From Campylobacterales bacterium (GTDB lineage Bacteria > Campylobacterota > Campylobacteria > Campylobacterales > Sulfurovaceae): a stretch of 33,247 nt of DNA. The stretch spans positions 1 through 33,247 of the forward strand of contig JAFGVX010000029.1 in the NCBI GenBank assembly GCA_016937775.1. Reading direction: 5' to 3'. The notes under the pieces are model-generated. The model made no database searches and was not told the DNA's origin. It saw nothing but the letters and a program-made list of their open reading frames with translations. The position numbers and the translations under genes were made by a program. Shown piece by piece: positions 1 through 10,426 of the stretch. How positions within the stretch are numbered: the first letter of the stretch is position 1; each line of letters starts with the position of its first letter.

Positions 1-13
1 ATGAAGGTCAAAG

Positions 14-442
14 ATGAAGAGTGAAGAGGCAATTGCAAAGATAGTTGCATCACATGGTGCAACACTCTATGATACAGAGATAGCAAGCGAATTTGATGAG
101 ACAATCTTTAGAGTATATATCACAAAAGAGGGCGGAGTATCGCTCGATCTTTGCTCTGCTATCTCTCATGATCTTTCTCTTTATTTTGATGTTAATTCTC
201 CTTTAGAGGTGCAATATAGGCTAGAAGTAAGCTCGCCGGGCATTGAGAGAGTTTTAAATAAGCCAAAACATTTTGCAAATTCTATAGGAGAGATGATTAA
301 GTTACGGGTTGTAGATGAAGGTAATATCATAGGGGTGCTCAAAAGCTTTGACGATAACACTTTGGTCGTTGATATTGAAGGGAAAGAACGATCGATTGAT
401 ATGGGCAGCATTAAAAAAGCTAGAACATATTTTGAGTGGTAA
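14..442 (+). CDS. rimP: Ribosome maturation factor RimP
   Basis: 142 aa; RimP-like 'YRLEVSSPGIERVLNKPKHF' segment; adjacent to ribD. Confidence 0.93.
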   Translation: MKSEEAIAKIVASHGATLYDTEIASEFDETIFRVYITKEGGVSLDLCSAISHDLSLYFDVNSPLEVQYRLEVSSPGIERVLNKPKHFANSIGEMIKLRVVDEGNIIGVLKSFDDNTLVVDIEGKERSIDMGSIKKARTYFEW

Positions 443-446
443 TATT

Positions 447-1454
447 TTGGAAAAATTAGATGAGTTTTGCATGCAACTCGCGCTTCAAGAGGCGTGGAAG
501 TACCAAATTCTTACCTATCCGAACCCTGCTGTGGGGGCTGTAGTCTCGTGTGAAGGTAAGATTATATCCGTTGCTGCACATAAGAGTTCCGGCACATCTC
601 ATGCAGAGATTGTTGCGCTTATCGAAGCGTATGAGATTATGGCAAAAAAAAATGCAAATTTTGATACAAATGATGCTCAAAGTGTTCATACATTTTTACG
701 CCGTCTTCCTGAGGGTTTTTTTGCCAAATGTACACTCTATGTCACACTTGAGCCATGCTCGCATGAAGGCAAGACACCTTCGTGTGCAATGCTCATTAAG
801 GATCTGAAGCTCAAGAGAGTCTGTATAGCAACACTTGATCCCATCATCTTGCACTCAGGTGGTGCAAAAATGCTTGAAGATGCAGGTATAGAGATAGATA
901 TTGGTATTTTTGAAGAGAAGGCAAAAGAGCTTCTGTATCCTTTTGAAGTATGGCAAAAGAGAGCTTTTGTGCTTTTTAAATTGGCACAAACTTCCAACGC
1001 CAAGATAACAGGCGGAGTGATTAGCTCACAAACCTCTAGAGAGCACACACATGAGCTTAGAGCGCTGTGTGATAAGCTACTCATTGGTGGTGCAACAGTG
1101 AGAGCAGATGAGCCAATTCTTGATAGTAGATTGACTCAAAAAAATCCTCCTGATGTATATATCTATACAAAAAATAGTGACACGATATCAAAAGATATAC
1201 CACTTTTTGATGTTGCAAATAGAGAGGTTAATCTTGGCGAAGACTTATCATTTTTGGATAAACCTTCATTTGTTTTAGTTGAAGGCGGCGAGGGGATGCT
1301 TAAAGCACTTAAAGATAAGATAGACTTTATATTGTTTTATCAAGCACCAAATTTGAGAGCCAAAGAGCACTCTTATGAGCTTGATATGGATTTGAAGTTT
1401 ATGCATTTTCAAAGAAGCGGACAAGATATAGCAATATGGAGCAAAAGAGTATGA
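447..1454 (+). CDS. ribD: Bifunctional diaminohydroxyphosphoribosylaminopyrimidine deaminase / 5-amino-6-(5-phosphoribosylamino)uracil reductase RibD
   Basis: 'YPNPAVGAVV', 'HAEIVAL', 'TLEPCSHEGKTPSC' deaminase zinc motif; the track start at 348 overlaps rimP, so a TTG start at 447 (just after the rimP stop) is preferred. Confidence 0.92.
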   Translation: MEKLDEFCMQLALQEAWKYQILTYPNPAVGAVVSCEGKIISVAAHKSSGTSHAEIVALIEAYEIMAKKNANFDTNDAQSVHTFLRRLPEGFFAKCTLYVTLEPCSHEGKTPSCAMLIKDLKLKRVCIATLDPIILHSGGAKMLEDAGIEIDIGIFEEKAKELLYPFEVWQKRAFVLFKLAQTSNAKITGGVISSQTSREHTHELRALCDKLLIGGATVRADEPILDSRLTQKNPPDVYIYTKNSDTISKDIPLFDVANREVNLGEDLSFLDKPSFVLVEGGEGMLKALKDKIDFILFYQAPNLRAKEHSYELDMDLKFMHFQRSGQDIAIWSKRV

Positions 1455-2176
1455 GTGATAATCAAAAACAAGAAAAAATCATAGGTATGTTCGATGAGAT
1501 TGCATCAACTTATGATCTTGCAAATAGGGTTTTGAGTTTTGGGATTGATAAGCAGTGGCGTAAAAAAGGGTGCGATAAAGCCTATGAGATACTCGCTAAA
1601 AATGAGCTTGAGCGTATAGCAGATATCGCATGTGGAACGGGTGATCTGCTTTTATATTGGAAATCAAGAGCGCAAAAAAAAGATATAAAGATTGGAGAAT
1701 TTGTAGGTATTGATCCTTCAAAGGGTATGCTTGAAGTTGCAAAGAAAAAAGTGAGTTTTGCCTCTTTTTTAGAGGGGAGGGCTCAAGAGTTGCCTTTAGA
1801 GGGCAATAGTTGTGATATCGTCTCCATATCTTATGGTATCAGAAATGTCGTTGATAAACCAAAAGCACTTCAAGAGTTCAATAGAGTTCTCAAAGAGAAA
1901 GGTATTGTCGTCATTCTCGAATTTACTAAACAAGAAAAGAGCGGATTTATCTCAAAAATTGTCGATATCTATATGAAAAAGATACTGCCTGCTATTGGAG
2001 GATTGGTATCTCAAAACTATAAAGCCTATAAGTATCTGCCTGATTCTATAGAAGATTTTTTGACAACGCGGATGCTTGAAGAGGCATTGAGTGATGCAGG
2101 ATTTGAGATAAAATATTCTAAATCTTTCTCAATGGGCATCTCAACACTCTTGGTGGCACAGAAAAAAGAGGGATAA
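1451..2176 (+). CDS. ubiE: Demethylmenaquinone methyltransferase UbiE/MenG
   Basis: SAM methyltransferase with 'FDEIASTYDLANRVLSFGIDKQWRK' and 'ISYGIRNVVDKPKALQEFNRVLK'; ATG at 1451 overlaps the ribD stop (ATGA). Confidence 0.93.
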   Translation: MSDNQKQEKIIGMFDEIASTYDLANRVLSFGIDKQWRKKGCDKAYEILAKNELERIADIACGTGDLLLYWKSRAQKKDIKIGEFVGIDPSKGMLEVAKKKVSFASFLEGRAQELPLEGNSCDIVSISYGIRNVVDKPKALQEFNRVLKEKGIVVILEFTKQEKSGFISKIVDIYMKKILPAIGGLVSQNYKAYKYLPDSIEDFLTTRMLEEALSDAGFEIKYSKSFSMGISTLLVAQKKEG

Positions 2177-3436
2177 ATGGCATCTTCATCTTTGGTAAGC
2201 GTCTCATCACTTAATACAAAGATCAAATCACTTTTAGAGACCACCTTTATGCACATAAGCCTAGAGGGCGAGGTGGCATCATTAACTTACCATACAAGTG
2301 GACATCTTTATTTTAGCGTCAAAGATGCAGACAGCTCCATAAGATGCGTGATGTTCAAATCCAATGCTTCAAGAATGAAATTTCGTCTCGAAGAGGGGAT
2401 GCGTATCATTATAGAAGGTTCCGTGAGTGTCTATGTGCCACGAGGAGAGTATCAATTTTACGCACTAAGCATCGAGCCTTATGGGCAAGGTGCACTTGCT
2501 CTCGCATTTGAGCAGCTCAAAAAGAGTCTCGAGGCAAAAGGGTATTTTGATGTTTCAAGAAAAAAACAACTTCCAAGATATATAAGCTCTTTAGCTTTGG
2601 TCACAGCAAAAGAGAGTGCTGCACTCCATGATATGCTTAAAATTGCACAGAAACGCTGGTCACTACTTGATGTAACCATAGTTGATACTCTAGTTCAAGG
2701 CGAACAAGCGCCTATGCAGATAGCAGGGGCTATAAAAAAAGCTGATACTCTTGGTGTGGATGTAATCGTAGTCGCTAGAGGTGGAGGAAGTATAGAGGAT
2801 CTCTGGGCATTTAATACCGAAGAGGTCGCAGATGCCATCTTCCATGCTACAACACCTATAGTAAGTGCCGTGGGTCATGAAGTTGATGTGATGATTAGCG
2901 ATTATATTGCCGATCTGAGAGCGCCTACACCAAGCGCGGCTATGGAGATGATCTTACCAAGCAAAGAGGATGTTGCTATTTCTCTTGATGAGCGTTTTGA
3001 TGCGATAAAAAGAGTTATGAGTGATAAAATACATAATTATGATCGTTCATTAACCCATATAAAAGAGATGCTCGTGCATCTAAGTCCTCAAAGACAAATC
3101 GATGAGATACTCTCCAAGATAGAAGATATCAAAAAAGAGTTTGTATTTACAGTAGGAAAGATATTTGCGTATAAACAGAGAGAAATCAGTGAGAAGATCG
3201 AAGCGCTCAATGACAGTATAGTAAGACAGATGGCACAAAAAGATATGATGCTTAAAAATTTATTGGCATTTTATCTTGCCAGTGATCCTAGAAAAAGAGT
3301 AGTGGATGGTTGGGCTCAAGTTTTAGTAAATGATAAACTCACTAAGTTAGAAGATATTGATAAGGGGCAAAAATTTATGCTTCAAGACAAAACTACAAAG
3401 TTAACTGTAGTTTGCGAAGATAAGTCTAAGATTTAG
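2177..3436 (+). CDS. xseA: Exodeoxyribonuclease VII large subunit
   Basis: N-terminal OB fold '[42 protein letters not shown]'; '[24 protein letters not shown]', 'VSAVGHEVD'. Confidence 0.95.
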   Translation: MASSSLVSVSSLNTKIKSLLETTFMHISLEGEVASLTYHTSGHLYFSVKDADSSIRCVMFKSNASRMKFRLEEGMRIIIEGSVSVYVPRGEYQFYALSIEPYGQGALALAFEQLKKSLEAKGYFDVSRKKQLPRYISSLALVTAKESAALHDMLKIAQKRWSLLDVTIVDTLVQGEQAPMQIAGAIKKADTLGVDVIVVARGGGSIEDLWAFNTEEVADAIFHATTPIVSAVGHEVDVMISDYIADLRAPTPSAAMEMILPSKEDVAISLDERFDAIKRVMSDKIHNYDRSLTHIKEMLVHLSPQRQIDEILSKIEDIKKEFVFTVGKIFAYKQREISEKIEALNDSIVRQMAQKDMMLKNLLAFYLASDPRKRVVDGWAQVLVNDKLTKLEDIDKGQKFMLQDKTTKLTVVCEDKSKI

Positions 3437-4680
3437 AGATAACTTTTTAAAACTTCTGGTATCTCTATACTTCCATTTTCATCTTGATAATTTTCCATGA
3501 TGGCAACAAGTGTTCTACCAACTGCAAGAGCAGAGCCATTTAATGTGTGAACAAAGTTGTTTTTACCATCTTCTTTGTATCTGATTTTTGCTCTTCGTGC
3601 TTGAAAATCTCTAGTATTTGATATGGAACTTATCTCTCTATATTTATTTTGTCCTGGCAACCATACTTCTATATCAACAGTTTTACTAGCACCAAATCCT
3701 AGATCTCCACCGCAAAGCATAACAAGTCTGTGCGGAAGCCCAAGAAGTGTCAAAAGATTCGAAGCATTTTCTACCATCATATCAAATATCTCATCACTTT
3801 TATCTGGGTGAGTGATAGCAACCATTTCAACTTTGTCAAATTGATGTTGTCTTATCATCCCTCTAGTATCTCTTCCTGCGCTTCCTGCTTCTTTTCTAAA
3901 ACAAGGAGTATATGCGCTCATCAAAATCGGTAGAGCATTTGCATCGATTATCTCATCATTGTATAGATTTGTTAAAGGTACTTCAGCTGTTGGTATCAGA
4001 TACAAATCTTCATCGTCTATCTTAAATAGATCTTCTTCAAATTTTGGTAATTGCCCAGTGCCAAGAAGCATTTGTGCATTATTCATAAGTGGCAAGTTGA
4101 ACTCTTCAAAACCTGCTTTTGCATTGGTATCTAAAAAGAAATTTATCAAAGCACGCTCAAGCTTTGCTCCTTGTCCTTTGAGTACAGAAAAACGACTTTT
4201 AGCGAGTTTCACGCCTCTTTCAAAATCAATCCAACCGTTTGTAACACCTAGATCCCAATGTTCTTTCGGTTCAAATCCGAACTCTTTTGGAGTAAGAACT
4301 TTTTTGATTTCTACATTATCATCTTCACTTAAACCTTCTGGAACGCTATCATCTGGAAAGTTTGGTATCATAAGAGCTAAATTTTCTAGCTTTTCATTTG
4401 CAACTCTTGCATTTTCTAGCAATGCCGGAAGCTCATTTTTGTATTTATCTATATCATTTTTTAGCGTATCCGTATCAAGACCTTTTTGTTTGTATTCTCC
4501 AAAAAGTTTTGATAGTTTGTTTTGTTCCGCTTTTGCACTCTCGTAAGCAGTATTTGCCTCTTTGAGCTCCACAAACATATTTTTAAGAGTTTCCAATATA
4601 CCGGTATCAACACCTTTTTTTTGAAGCTTTAGGCTTGCTTCATCAAGATTGTTTTGGAGATATTTTAGATCAATCATCAA
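3433..4680 (-). CDS. serS: Seryl-tRNA synthetase
   Basis: '[16 protein letters not shown]', '[28 protein letters not shown]', '[19 protein letters not shown]' class II aaRS motifs. Confidence 0.97.
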   Translation of the reverse strand: MMIDLKYLQNNLDEASLKLQKKGVDTGILETLKNMFVELKEANTAYESAKAEQNKLSKLFGEYKQKGLDTDTLKNDIDKYKNELPALLENARVANEKLENLALMIPNFPDDSVPEGLSEDDNVEIKKVLTPKEFGFEPKEHWDLGVTNGWIDFERGVKLAKSRFSVLKGQGAKLERALINFFLDTNAKAGFEEFNLPLMNNAQMLLGTGQLPKFEEDLFKIDDEDLYLIPTAEVPLTNLYNDEIIDANALPILMSAYTPCFRKEAGSAGRDTRGMIRQHQFDKVEMVAITHPDKSDEIFDMMVENASNLLTLLGLPHRLVMLCGGDLGFGASKTVDIEVWLPGQNKYREISSISNTRDFQARRAKIRYKEDGKNNFVHTLNGSALAVGRTLVAIMENYQDENGSIEIPEVLKSYL

Positions 4681-4883
4681 AAACCTTCGTCAAAAATTTA
4701 GTAATTATAGTCAAAAAGTAAGAAAAGGGAGTTTAATAAGGAGAAGCGTATAGATTTGATTTCGATAATATATAAATGGATGACAGTGCTATCAGCTTGT
4801 AAATCTTGGCGACAAAAGAGATAAATAGTATGATAAATTAGAACTGTGATATAATTTTGGCAACATAAATAGAAAGGAATTTT

Positions 4884-5783
4884 TTGAGTTCAGAGAAAAA
4901 TATGCTCATAGTAGCCGGCGTTCATAAAAGTGCCACGACTTCACTCTATGAATATTTTATGCCCCATAAAGATATTTGTTGTGGGAAAAAGAAGGAGATT
5001 CACTATTATACCCCGTTGCGTTATAAGAAAAAAATTGACTCTTTAGACTCTTATTTAAAGCAGTTTTCTCAATGCGAAGAGAAGCAATATCTTCTAGAAG
5101 CAAGCCCACCTTATCTATACGGCAAAAGTGCAATAGCTCAAAAAATTCATAATGATTTTAAAAATGCTCGAATTATCATTATCTTGAGAGAACCGACGGA
5201 GCGTTTCATCTCTTTTTTCAAATTTACAAAAAGTGATTTTAGGTTGAATAAGGATGTGGAATTTAGAGATTTTATAGATAAAAGTTATGCATTGAAAGAT
5301 GCAGTGGATACAGATGATCTCTACTATAGAACTTTTCGAGAAGGTCAATATTCTGAATATCTCGAAGATTGGTTTACTGTTTTTGGAGACTCTTTAAAAG
5401 TAATCTTTTTTGATGACGTAAAAGAAAACCCACAAAATGTCATGTTCGATTTGTGTAAGTGGCTTCATATTTCAGACGATCCCTATAAAGATTTAACTAT
5501 ATTTGAAATCAAAAATAAAACGAAAGCTTCAAGGTTTAAATCTATCTATAAAATTGCCTCTTTTATAAATATGAGGTTTGAACTCTTTTTTAGAAGACAT
5601 CCGAGTATCAAAAAAACTCTTTACAAATTATATTTTTTACTCAATGAAGATAAGGCAAAAAATGATATTCGAAATGTAGACATTGATTATCTGCGAACTC
5701 TCTATGCGGATGAAAATAAAAAATTAGCTATATTACTGAAGAAAAACGGCTATACAAAACTTCCAAAATGGTTAGATCTATAG
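4884..5783 (+). CDS. Sulfotransferase domain protein (PAPS-dependent type)
   Basis: N-terminal 'VAGVHKSATTSLYEYFMPHKDICCGKKKEIHYY' (5'-phosphosulfate loop type) and 'ARIIIILREPTERFISFFKF' (3'-phosphate site type); TTG start with AAAGGA SD. Confidence 0.82.
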   Translation: MSSEKNMLIVAGVHKSATTSLYEYFMPHKDICCGKKKEIHYYTPLRYKKKIDSLDSYLKQFSQCEEKQYLLEASPPYLYGKSAIAQKIHNDFKNARIIIILREPTERFISFFKFTKSDFRLNKDVEFRDFIDKSYALKDAVDTDDLYYRTFREGQYSEYLEDWFTVFGDSLKVIFFDDVKENPQNVMFDLCKWLHISDDPYKDLTIFEIKNKTKASRFKSIYKIASFINMRFELFFRRHPSIKKTLYKLYFLLNEDKAKNDIRNVDIDYLRTLYADENKKLAILLKKNGYTKLPKWLDL

Positions 5784-5835
5784 AAAAATAGAGAATAAGG
5801 CATATTATTTCTATGGCATATAGAGATTTTTCATA

Positions 5836-6369
5836 TTAATTTATTGCATCCATCGGTGCTTCAAGCTTCGTAAGATTTTCATCATACATCCCAACAAGAA
5901 GGAGTTCTCCCGAGTCATCGACTCGAAATTCACCATAGCGTGCTCTTTCATAATATTTTGCAGTTCCCTCTTGGAAGAAAAAAGCATTGGTAGCAAACTT
6001 GACCTCGCCGCCTCTTATGCGGTAGTGCATAAGCAGCTCATCATCTGATAGCTTTTGATTGGCATAGAGTGTTTTAAAGCTTGCGATTTTTTTATCATCT
6101 AGTTTGACGATTACATACCCATCTTCTGCATCAATGGAGTAGGTTCGGTTGCCATACTCATCATAATCTTGCAAAGCACGGTAGATGTCGTTACTAATCT
6201 CAAATCGTAATGCCATATAATCGCCTTGCATGAGTGAACGAGGATCAACCGGAGCCAGTGCTAAGTAAACAACCTCCCCATTTGCTAAGTGATTTTCTTT
6301 TTTGAGAATCGATATATTGACAAGTAGCAATACAAGTATGAGGGAGATAAATGCGACTATCTTATCCAT
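5836..6369 (-). CDS. GDYXXLXY-domain membrane-anchored protein
   Basis: 'DPRSLMQGDYMALRFE' motif; N-terminal TM helix; start at MDKIVAFISL preferred over the ORF start at 6387. Confidence 0.85.
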   Translation of the reverse strand: MDKIVAFISLILVLLLVNISILKKENHLANGEVVYLALAPVDPRSLMQGDYMALRFEISNDIYRALQDYDEYGNRTYSIDAEDGYVIVKLDDKKIASFKTLYANQKLSDDELLMHYRIRGGEVKFATNAFFFQEGTAKYYERARYGEFRVDDSGELLLVGMYDENLTKLEAPMDAIN

Positions 6370-6751
6370 TTTCGACCTCCTTATCAACTAAAAGAAAGTG
6401 TTTCAATGTCCAGTATAAGATAAGTAATGCAATTCCAAGCACCAATAAAGTGCCGGCTTTTTCTAGTAATGTAATATCGAGAAAATAGTAGTAGGAAGAG
6501 ATAGAGAAGAGTAGAGATATGATACCTAATCCCATCAAAATACGATTACTATTGGAAAAACCCAACAAGAGTATAAGTATGCTTGTGATGATGCCATATA
6601 CTTCTATGGAAATCGCAGTCAATATCATAGTAGCAATAAAAATACTCATTGTAAATGAATCTGTGATTTTATGACCATATCGTTTGAGAATAGACCAAGT
6701 AACATAGAGAACTACCGCCCCTATAAGAAGTTCTCCAATCCACGGAGGCAT
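6362..6751 (-). pseudogene. C-terminal part of a DUF4401 membrane protein, separated from its N-terminal part by an in-frame TAA
   Basis: In the same frame as the ORF 6752-7465, directly after its stop codon (CAA TAA ATG CCT CCG TGG); multi-TM. May be a genuine split gene rather than a pseudogene. Confidence 0.6.
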
Positions 6752-7432
6752 TTATTGGATATTGTCAAAATAGGTTAGATTTTCAGCAATCTCACGATAA
6801 CTAAAAAATATGCTTTGACTCGTATTCATATAGACAATAGCAAAAATAAGTCCATATCCAATGGCTCTTTGTTCGGACATGTATCTTGGATAATTAAATT
6901 CATGAAGCCATAAAAATGCTGTAACAAATACTATAATGGCGGTTGCAATACTAGGCATACCAAAGAAAAAAAGTGCTATCGAAAAAGAAGAGGCAGCCAA
7001 AAAAGACCCAACTATTCGATGAATATAATTTGGTACAAATAGTGCAATCATCGCAAAAAATAGCGATGTAAGAAGCCATTGTACTTTGTCACTAGTAGTG
7101 CTCTCAAAGATACCCCAAACGATAAGTGCTTGTCCTGCAAAACTTATTGCCAAGGCAAGATTTTCGTAAAAATCATTTTTTGGTATTTGTAAAAGAGCAA
7201 ATCCTCCTGCAATCATCATTCCGCCCAATACGAGAGATACAGAGGGATTCTCAAGAGCATTATAAAACTGTAAACCTAAAAATAAAAATAGAAACAGAGC
7301 AGCCAACCAGCCAGAGATAGCAAGGAGTATTTTTGTATGCCAAAATGTCTCAATCGTATCAGACTTTGGTTGTTCTCCTTGTACGATACCTGCTTGTTTG
7401 AGTATTCCCCAAAGATTTTTTTTAATACTCAT
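6752..7432 (-). pseudogene. N-terminal part of a DUF4401 membrane protein
   Basis: 'ISGWLAALFLFLFLGLQF' and multi-TM; start at MSIKKNLW (ATG at 7432, ATGA overlap with the upstream ORF). May be a genuine split gene. Confidence 0.6.
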
Positions 7433-7650
7433 GCTTTCCACTCCTTTTGGATTTTTCGCAACCAAAATGCTGCTCCCGCACCCATGCCTACTATTAATAT
7501 TGCCACGAGAAGTAATCCCTCGATATTTAAATCTTTTATTACAACTTTTAATAAAAATGATGTTGCCGTAATGATGCCTGAGAGTGCTACACTTGAGAGC
7601 ATAAAAAGATCGCGTCTGATATTTTTATAAAAAAAGTAAAAAGACGCCAT
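7429..7650 (-). pseudogene. C-terminal part of a DUF2157 membrane protein, separated by an in-frame TAG
   Basis: Same frame as ORF 7660-8394: ...GTT GTC TAG TTT ATC TGG ATG...; 'FYFFYKNIRRDLFML' plus C-terminal TM. Confidence 0.6.
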
Positions 7651-7659
7651 CCAGATAAA

Positions 7660-8394
7660 CTAGACAACAAGAATCAATATATTTTGCTCTTCAAATATCA
7701 CATACATAGCAAGCAAAGTGATACTAGCTCCACTGCTAAGAGCTAAGATTCGAATAGCCCAATGATGAGCAAGCCATTCCCGTTTGGTACTTAAAAATTC
7801 CCAAATGATAAGAGCAAGCGTATTGAGAGCAAACAGGAGTCCAAAGAGATTGATAACCGGAGCCCACCAAGAGAAAAATGAGAAACCAAAAGTCGAATAA
7901 TATAATATCAAAGAGAGATTAAACAACATTAACCACATGATCCAAAGAGGACTAAAGTGTCCTATGAGTACCCATGGGGTTATCAGTAAAGCCCAAGTAA
8001 AGAAGAGTTGCCAAGAGTCAGCGCCAGTTTGGTAGGTTATGCCGTATAAAGCAAGTAGTACACCAACGAGAATACTCGCCGTGAGTAGTGTGACTTTGGA
8101 AGCTATAGGGTGGCTGTAAAATCTCCAATATGCCAAAAGGCTTCCAGCGATTAAGAGTTCAACTGCTCCAAATTTTACGAATTTACCGATATTGTCTATA
8201 TTGTACGCGATGAAAAACATAACTGAAAATGCAATGGCAAGACTTCCGAGCCATAGTAAAAGCTTGCCAATAAATACAAACCAATCTTTTTCTGTTGGAA
8301 AAACTTTTGTTATGCTCAGGGCTTCATCAATCTTCTCTTTTGGAATGTGACCTTGTTCGATAAGCAAAATGATTTGATCTCGGATTGATGCCAT
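7660..8394 (-). pseudogene. N-terminal part of a DUF2157 membrane protein
   Basis: 'GKLLLWLGSLAIAFSVMFFIAYNIDNIGKFVKFGAVELLI' is DUF2157-like; the ORF ends in the middle of a hydrophobic segment (NILILVV*). Confidence 0.65.
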
Positions 8395-8451
8395 TGTGAC
8401 TCCTCGTTCATTTGGGCTAATGCATTTGATAAATATTATAGCTTTCCATTA

Positions 8452-8931
8452 TTAAATTACAATAGTGGAGTAGATTTTCTTCTTTGTAGCTATTTTTGAT
8501 AAAATTTTATTGAGTCCATCTGCAAATGCCCTAATGGTTTTTGCATCTATGGCACTTGGTCCGCCCGTGATCTCTCCACAGCAGCGAAGTTCGTCCATGA
8601 GGTTTCTCATGGCTAGAAGGTATTTTATATTTTCTTCATCATAGATAGTCCCCCTAGGATCAAGAGCAAATGCTCCTTTGGCGACTACTCTATCTGCGAG
8701 TGGGATATCTGCTGTGATGACGAGGTCTTCTGCTTTGGCAAGTTCAGCTATGCGGTTATCTGCAACATCCAATCCCAAAGGGACAACTTCCATAGATATA
8801 TATGCTTCGTTTGGGATGCCTATCTTTTTGTTTGCGATAAATATCGTGGTGATAGATCGTTTGAGCACCGCGCGCAAGAGTATCTCTTTGAGTGCATTTG
8901 GAAAAGCATCAGCATCGACGAGTATCTTCAT
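8452..8931 (-). CDS. YaiI/YqxD (DUF188) family protein
   Basis: 'MKILVDADAFPNALKEILLRA', 'DLVITADIPLADRVVAKGAFALDPRGTIYDEENI', 'TGGPSAIDAKTIRAFADGLNKIL'. Confidence 0.93.
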   Translation of the reverse strand: MKILVDADAFPNALKEILLRAVLKRSITTIFIANKKIGIPNEAYISMEVVPLGLDVADNRIAELAKAEDLVITADIPLADRVVAKGAFALDPRGTIYDEENIKYLLAMRNLMDELRCCGEITGGPSAIDAKTIRAFADGLNKILSKIATKKKIYSTIVI

Positions 8932-8933
8932 GG

Positions 8934-10202
8934 CTATCTTCTGTTTCTATCTCTTTTGTTTCTATCCCCATCTCGTTTTTTAGGAGCTGAGTTGTTTGAT
9001 CTCGGACGATTATTTCCGCCACCGCCACCTCTGCCTTGCTGTATGGGTTTTGCTTTGATAGATGGATCTGGTTCATAGCCCTCTATGATGCTTTTATCTA
9101 GGTCTATCTTGATAAGTTTTTCTATCCCTTTAAGATAATCGAACTCATCAACACATACGAGCGATATCGCCTCTCCGTCATTGCCGGCTCTTCCGGTTCT
9201 GCCTATGCGATGCACATAATCTTCTGCGATATTTGGAAGCTCAAAGTTTACCACATGTGGTAAAGAGTCTATGTCGATACCTCTTGCTGCTATATCTGTA
9301 GCGACGAGAACTCTTACTTTGTTCGCTTTAAAATCACTCAGTGCTTTTGTTCTAGCCCCTTGACTTTTGTTGCCATGGATTGCAGATGAAGTGATGTTCA
9401 TCTTTTGCAGGTACTCACAGAGTTTATTTGCACCATGTTTTGTGCGGGTAAATACAAGTACTTGCTCCCAGCGATTTTTTTCTATGAGATGTCCAAGGAG
9501 TGCGCTTTTGCGTTTACAATCAACATAGATAACACTCTGTTTCACAAGCTCACAAGATGTGTTGCGTCTTGCTACTTCTACGATAGTAGGATTTTTAAGG
9601 ATGCTTTCACATAGCTTTTTGATCTCATCACTATAGGTAGCAGAAAAGAGGAGATTTTGTCTCTTAGTAGGGAGGAGGGCAATCACTTTTTTGATATCGC
9701 GGATAAAACCCATATCAAGCATCCTGTCGGCTTCATCGAGCACAAATATCTCTACCTTGCTTAGATTGACAACTCTTTGCGTGATAAGATCAAGCAGTCT
9801 GCCTGGCGTTGCTATGAGGATATCTACACCGTTATTTAAGGCTTTTATCTGTGGATTTGCACCCACCCCTCCAAAGACAATAGTGCTTTTAAATGGAAGA
9901 TATTTGCCGTATGTTTTGACACTCTCGCCTACTTGGGCAGCGAGTTCTCTCGTGGGTGTTAGGATGAGGGTTCTGATGTTGCGTTTTTTTGCTTGTGGCT
10001 TTTGTTCACGAGATAAGATTTCTAGTATCGGGAGTGTAAAACCTGCTGTTTTTCCTGTGCCTGTTTGTGCACCTGCGAGCATATCGCGTCCTGCTAGTAT
10101 GTGGGGTATCGCTTGTGCTTGAACAGGGGTTGGGGTTGTGTAGCCTTCATCTGTTACGGCTTTGAGTATAGGGGCGCTTAAGTGTAGCTCTTTAAATGAC
10201 AT
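8934..10202 (-). CDS. rhlE: DEAD-box RNA helicase, RhlE type
   Basis: 'AQTGTGKT', 'PTRELA', '[13 protein letters not shown]', 'SAT', '[10 protein letters not shown]'; basic RGG-like tail. Confidence 0.93.
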   Translation of the reverse strand: MSFKELHLSAPILKAVTDEGYTTPTPVQAQAIPHILAGRDMLAGAQTGTGKTAGFTLPILEILSREQKPQAKKRNIRTLILTPTRELAAQVGESVKTYGKYLPFKSTIVFGGVGANPQIKALNNGVDILIATPGRLLDLITQRVVNLSKVEIFVLDEADRMLDMGFIRDIKKVIALLPTKRQNLLFSATYSDEIKKLCESILKNPTIVEVARRNTSCELVKQSVIYVDCKRKSALLGHLIEKNRWEQVLVFTRTKHGANKLCEYLQKMNITSSAIHGNKSQGARTKALSDFKANKVRVLVATDIAARGIDIDSLPHVVNFELPNIAEDYVHRIGRTGRAGNDGEAISLVCVDEFDYLKGIEKLIKIDLDKSIIEGYEPDPSIKAKPIQQGRGGGGGNNRPRSNNSAPKKRDGDRNKRDRNRR

Positions 10203-10426
10203 TTTTTGGTTTCCTTTGATTTTTTAGGGGGAGAAAAAGCATGTTTATGGATGAGATTTCAATTAAGGGTATTATACCCGTATTTTTTATATATGTGCTT
10301 TGGCGGTGGTGTTGCATATAATGTTTAAGTTTTTGTGTTGATTTTGTTATTATGTAGAAATTCGTATGAGTTATATGGAGTTATTTTTTATACTCCCATC
10401 ATTTCGATGAGAGCATATTATTTGGA

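Noticed and set aside
3959-4546. 195-aa plus-strand ORF opposite serS
   Set aside because: Antisense to a clear seryl-tRNA synthetase; Ser/Phe-rich composition typical of a complement-frame artefact.
7429-7662. Programmed frameshift between the two DUF2157 ORFs
   Set aside because: Both ORFs are in the same frame; the interruption is a stop codon, so frameshifting would not join them.
6362-8394. Alternative genetic code (stop codon reassignment) explaining the split genes
   Set aside because: Both TAG and TAA are involved, and both are used as normal terminal stops by housekeeping genes in the window (e.g. xseA TAG, serS TAA).
10393-10413. CTCCCATC-ATTTC-GATGAGAG inverted repeat as a terminator for the 10427-10795 gene
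   Set aside because: Stem is reasonable (with one G-U), but on the minus strand it is followed by an A-rich, not U-rich, stretch, so intrinsic termination is not supported.
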